64,000 nt of DNA from positions 492,881 through 556,880 of the forward strand of contig JBBHKE010000190.1 of NCBI GenBank assembly GCA_037447655.1, in the 5' to 3' direction. This stretch comes from Zygnema cylindricum (taxonomy: Eukaryota; Streptophyta; Zygnematophyceae; Zygnematales; Zygnemataceae). A program made the position numbers and the translations under genes. Positions 61,537-64,000 of this stretch are shown in pieces. Each line of letters opens with the position of its first letter. Positions within the stretch are counted from its first letter, which is position 1. Under the pieces are notes generated by a model that was not told the origin of the DNA, did no database searches, and worked only from the letters and a program-made list of their open reading frames with translations.

Positions 61537-62575
61537 TGCAACTCTGAGACCTCAATAGGTCCTCAGAATGGGCAGCTTGTATTAAGCCTCTAGGATAACC
61601 CTGACCCCTTTGTGTTTCAGCAAGAATAACCGCCACCTTGGCATACAAAACTCTGACTACCTTTCACTCCTATGAAGGAAAGACTCTCCTGAGTCAATAG
61701 CAAAAAAAATCTCTGAATTTGCTCCCCTGAGCAGTAAATTTTGAAGGGTCAAAGTTGACCTTTTGTACTGTAGCTCTCTGGGAGAGAGGGTCCAAACTAT
61801 TAAATTTTTCTAAGTCCTATCTCAATCTAAAACTCTATCTATTAAAGTACGACACCAATCATATTGCTGTATCGTACTGAAAGGTACAGGTGTCCGTGTA
61901 CATTTTGTAAGGCCGTTTCACGACATGGCAAACAAGTCGACACATGTCATTTTTTGATTCGTTCCTGTAATCCCCAGATATCTCGTAATCTAATGTGATT
62001 CTGCCACATGGCAATTGATATGACGTTGAGCGAAAAACCGCCGAAAACCTATTCCGCGATCTGTGCATGCTTCGTGGCCGTCCGGTTTAGTCGGATTACA
62101 ATCGTGGTCGTCATAAATACTTGCGCAATATTTGTTTTGCCTTCGAAACAAAATGCGCGGAACCCGTTTTGGATGTTCCGTACGCCGTACATTACGAAGT
62201 GTATCTATGTCTAAATATCGCGTAAATTGAAATAGCCTATGTGTTAACTTTTAAACAACTATCAAACCTATTATAATTTAACCTCGATCTTAGACTACTT
62301 GGCTTAGCCGACCTGCTGTTGGCTATCCTAACGGACGGTAGGTACCAGGTTCAAATCCTGGATCCGTCAAGTACTATTTTGGTAAAAATCTACCAACCTA
62401 ATGTTTGTCCCCGTCCGGATAGCATATGCGGCCATGGCTCTATCTCCCTCTCCAACTTTAAGTGACTGCGACAAGTGTGGTAGCTGGAGAGAGAAGTTAG
62501 AGGCAGACTGCCTCTGCTTCTTTTCTACATTTTACAAACCTTTAGAAAATACTAAAATAACCTTTACTCTCTACA
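61537..62575 (-). repeat. 5' LTR of copia element G
   Basis: Starts TGTAGAGAG (minus, at 62575), ends GAGTTGCA at 61537, next to a mutated primer-binding site CGATATGGGCCCACC (complement of 61522-61536). Carries the best-formed tRNA-like module (62290-62370) and leader hairpin GACTC-TCCT-GAGTC (61682-61695). Confidence 0.88.
62290..62370 (+). other. tRNA-like module with canonical T-arm in the G LTR
   Basis: CCAGG-TTCAAAT-CCTGG (62345-62361) is a perfect five-pair T-stem with a seven-base loop and includes a B-box match (GGTTCAAATCC). An A-box-like ttggcttagccgac lies upstream near 62300. It is antisense to the element. A full cloverleaf was not established. Confidence 0.6.
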
Positions 62576-63490
62576 TTGCTCCCCCCGTAATATCCGTTGT
62601 CCAATAATAACTTGCCACGTGTCACCCGCCGACATATGCTCCACAAACCGCCAAAAGTCCACTCCGGTACACCAGCTCCTTTGTGAGTCGTTCAATCTGA
62701 TCCGAATATTTGATTTCGTCCGTCGAAATTAAATGTCGTTTTGTATGTTCCGTGCGATCCGGATTTCGTGCGGACCCATACATTTCTATGTATTATTTGT
62801 CCCGTAAAATGTTAAATGGAACATGTCGAATGTTTAAATGTTAATCATACCTTATACACCTTAACGATCTTCATGACCTAACGGATATGACGATTGCTAT
62901 GTCGTACGGTGTTGTCCGGGAGGTCACATGATCAAACCCTGGTCGTATTATCCATCTTTTGCAGAAGCTATGTCTTTTGTTCTATTTGTTTGTCTCCTTG
63001 TCTGCTTGGGGCAGCCATGGTCATGTTATCCATCTTTTGCAGAAGCTGTATCTTTTGATCTATTTTTCTGTCTCCTTGTCTGCTTGGGGCAGCCATGGAT
63101 GCTTGCCATTCCTCATTGACTACGATAATTATGAGGGATGCAATAAGACCATGAACAAAAGACATGGTCCTGTTATCCATCTTTTGCAAAAGTTGTGTCT
63201 TTTGTTCTATTTGTCTGTCTCCTTGTGTGCTTGGGGCATCCATGGTCCTGTTATCCATCTTTTGCAGAAGCTGTGTCTTTTGATCTATTGTGTCTTTTGA
63301 TCTATTTTCTGTCTCCTTGTCTGCTTTGGGCAGCCGTGGCTGCCAAAGCAGCCGTGGCTGCCTGGTAGTCCTCATTGTCTGCTTGGGGCAGCCATGGCTG
63401 CCTGCCATTCCTCAGTGACTAAGGTAAGGACGAGGGATGCAGTAAGACCATGAACAAAAGAACTAGAATATAAAATACCCATTTTCAACA
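62576..63490 (-). repeat. C2-family LTR remnant (J) with minisatellite
   Basis: Homologous to 2870-3405 (ccgccgacat, cgccaaaag, gatttcgtc blocks) and ending TTTTCAACA at 63490, the complement of the usual TGTTGAAAA start. It has a tRNA-like module at about 62875-62945 and is truncated at its left end by G. Confidence 0.75.
62945..63425. repeat. 78-bp minisatellite inside LTR J
   Basis: tccatcttttgcagaagct starts at 62951, 63029, 63176 (one variant base) and 63254: two pairs 78 bases apart, separated by a longer spacer. Each copy is followed by ctccttg-tctgcttgggg and gcagcc-atgg. The 78-bp period leaves frames open on both strands; no gene is implied. Confidence 0.85.
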
Positions 63491-64000
63491 CTGTTTTCCT
63501 ATTTGTGGAGCGGTGATACTTGAATTTAAAACATGTTGCCAACGCGATTCAAGATAACGTTTGAAGATTACATTTATTAAGGTTATCGTGGGTTGATAAA
63601 CACAAGGCGTCAAGGTGTAGTGCATTCTAATTTTGACGATGGCGCAAATCAAACTTCTACTTCTCTCACTTTATTTGTACTTTTGTAACTTAAGCTTTAT
63701 GGTGTTATGTTTTTTAAGAGAATGAGAGAAAAATCCCTTTACTTTAGTACACGAGGACACAACTTAAGAGAATCTTGATAGACTTTTACTAAATATGGTT
63801 TACAAGAAAATATTACCAAACGTAAAATAAATAAAAAATGTAATGGTATGAAATAAACGACATTTGAAAAAAATGTATGAAACAGCAAAAAAATGTAAAA
63901 GTAACAACACAAGATCGCTTTAAAACGTACGACATTTGATAACCTGCCCCACTTTTTCATCCATCGAGGGTTACCTTTACGCTTTGACTTTTGTGGTCTT
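63491..64000. other. Unassigned right end of the window
   Basis: AT-rich sequence without recognised genes or repeats. Confidence 0.4.

Noticed and set aside
62945-63425. CRISPR-like array
   Set aside because: The repeated units are contiguous 78-bp copies without unique spacers, inside a retrotransposon LTR of a eukaryote.

Overview
This is nuclear DNA of a eukaryote of the green-plant lineage. Protein-coding genes are rare and split by many short introns. Both recognisable genes are plant-like (a cyclin T and the ER mannosyltransferase ALG3), and most of the rest is nested Ty1/copia LTR retrotransposons, MITEs and simple repeats. The gene sparsity and copia load fit a streptophyte alga, bryophyte or other early-diverging land plant; I cannot name the species. 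The standard genetic code fits the genes.

Layout. 1-17023 is a nest of copia elements: a plus-strand pol fragment with its 3' LTR (1-2238); a broken minus-strand copia (C2, 2434-5277 and 9623-10478) split by a gag-only, non-autonomous LTR element (5278-9622), whose own 3' LTR carries a TA-flanked MITE (5846-6055); and a complete but decayed minus-strand copia (F, 10846-17023). A six-exon cyclin T gene (18686-23763, minus) follows, then a decayed LINE-type retrotransposon (about 24424-26870). A 13-exon ALG3 gene (29989-37443, minus; 436 codons, reading frame kept across every junction) has several MITEs in its introns and a dense DNA-transposon cluster upstream (37579-40080). A two-exon gene for an uncharacterised membrane protein lies at 41563-43769 (plus). 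From 45655 to the end there is a long TA/TATATG microsatellite and a second copia nest: old minus-strand element G (46104-48439 and 54098-54511, then 60936-62575) is interrupted by a young, complete plus-strand copia H (54512-60930; 1038-bp LTRs, 5-bp target duplication). Additional LTR copies and an unexplained duplicated insertion junction lie at 48025-54511.

Recurring features of the copia elements. (1) The primer-binding site is complementary to the internal anticodon region of initiator tRNA-Met (half-tRNA priming, as known for Drosophila copia and yeast Ty5), not to the tRNA 3' end. (2) The gag start codon lies in the last bases of the 5' LTR, so the primer-binding site is translated as part of Gag. 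(3) Nearly every LTR carries an antisense tRNA-like module (A-box-like sequence plus T-arm/B-box). (4) The LTR leader carries a conserved GGACTC/GAGTCC hairpin. A separate MITE family (ends CACCG...CGGTG, TA duplication) recurs at least ten times, and one insertion is proven by an empty site in the partner LTR.
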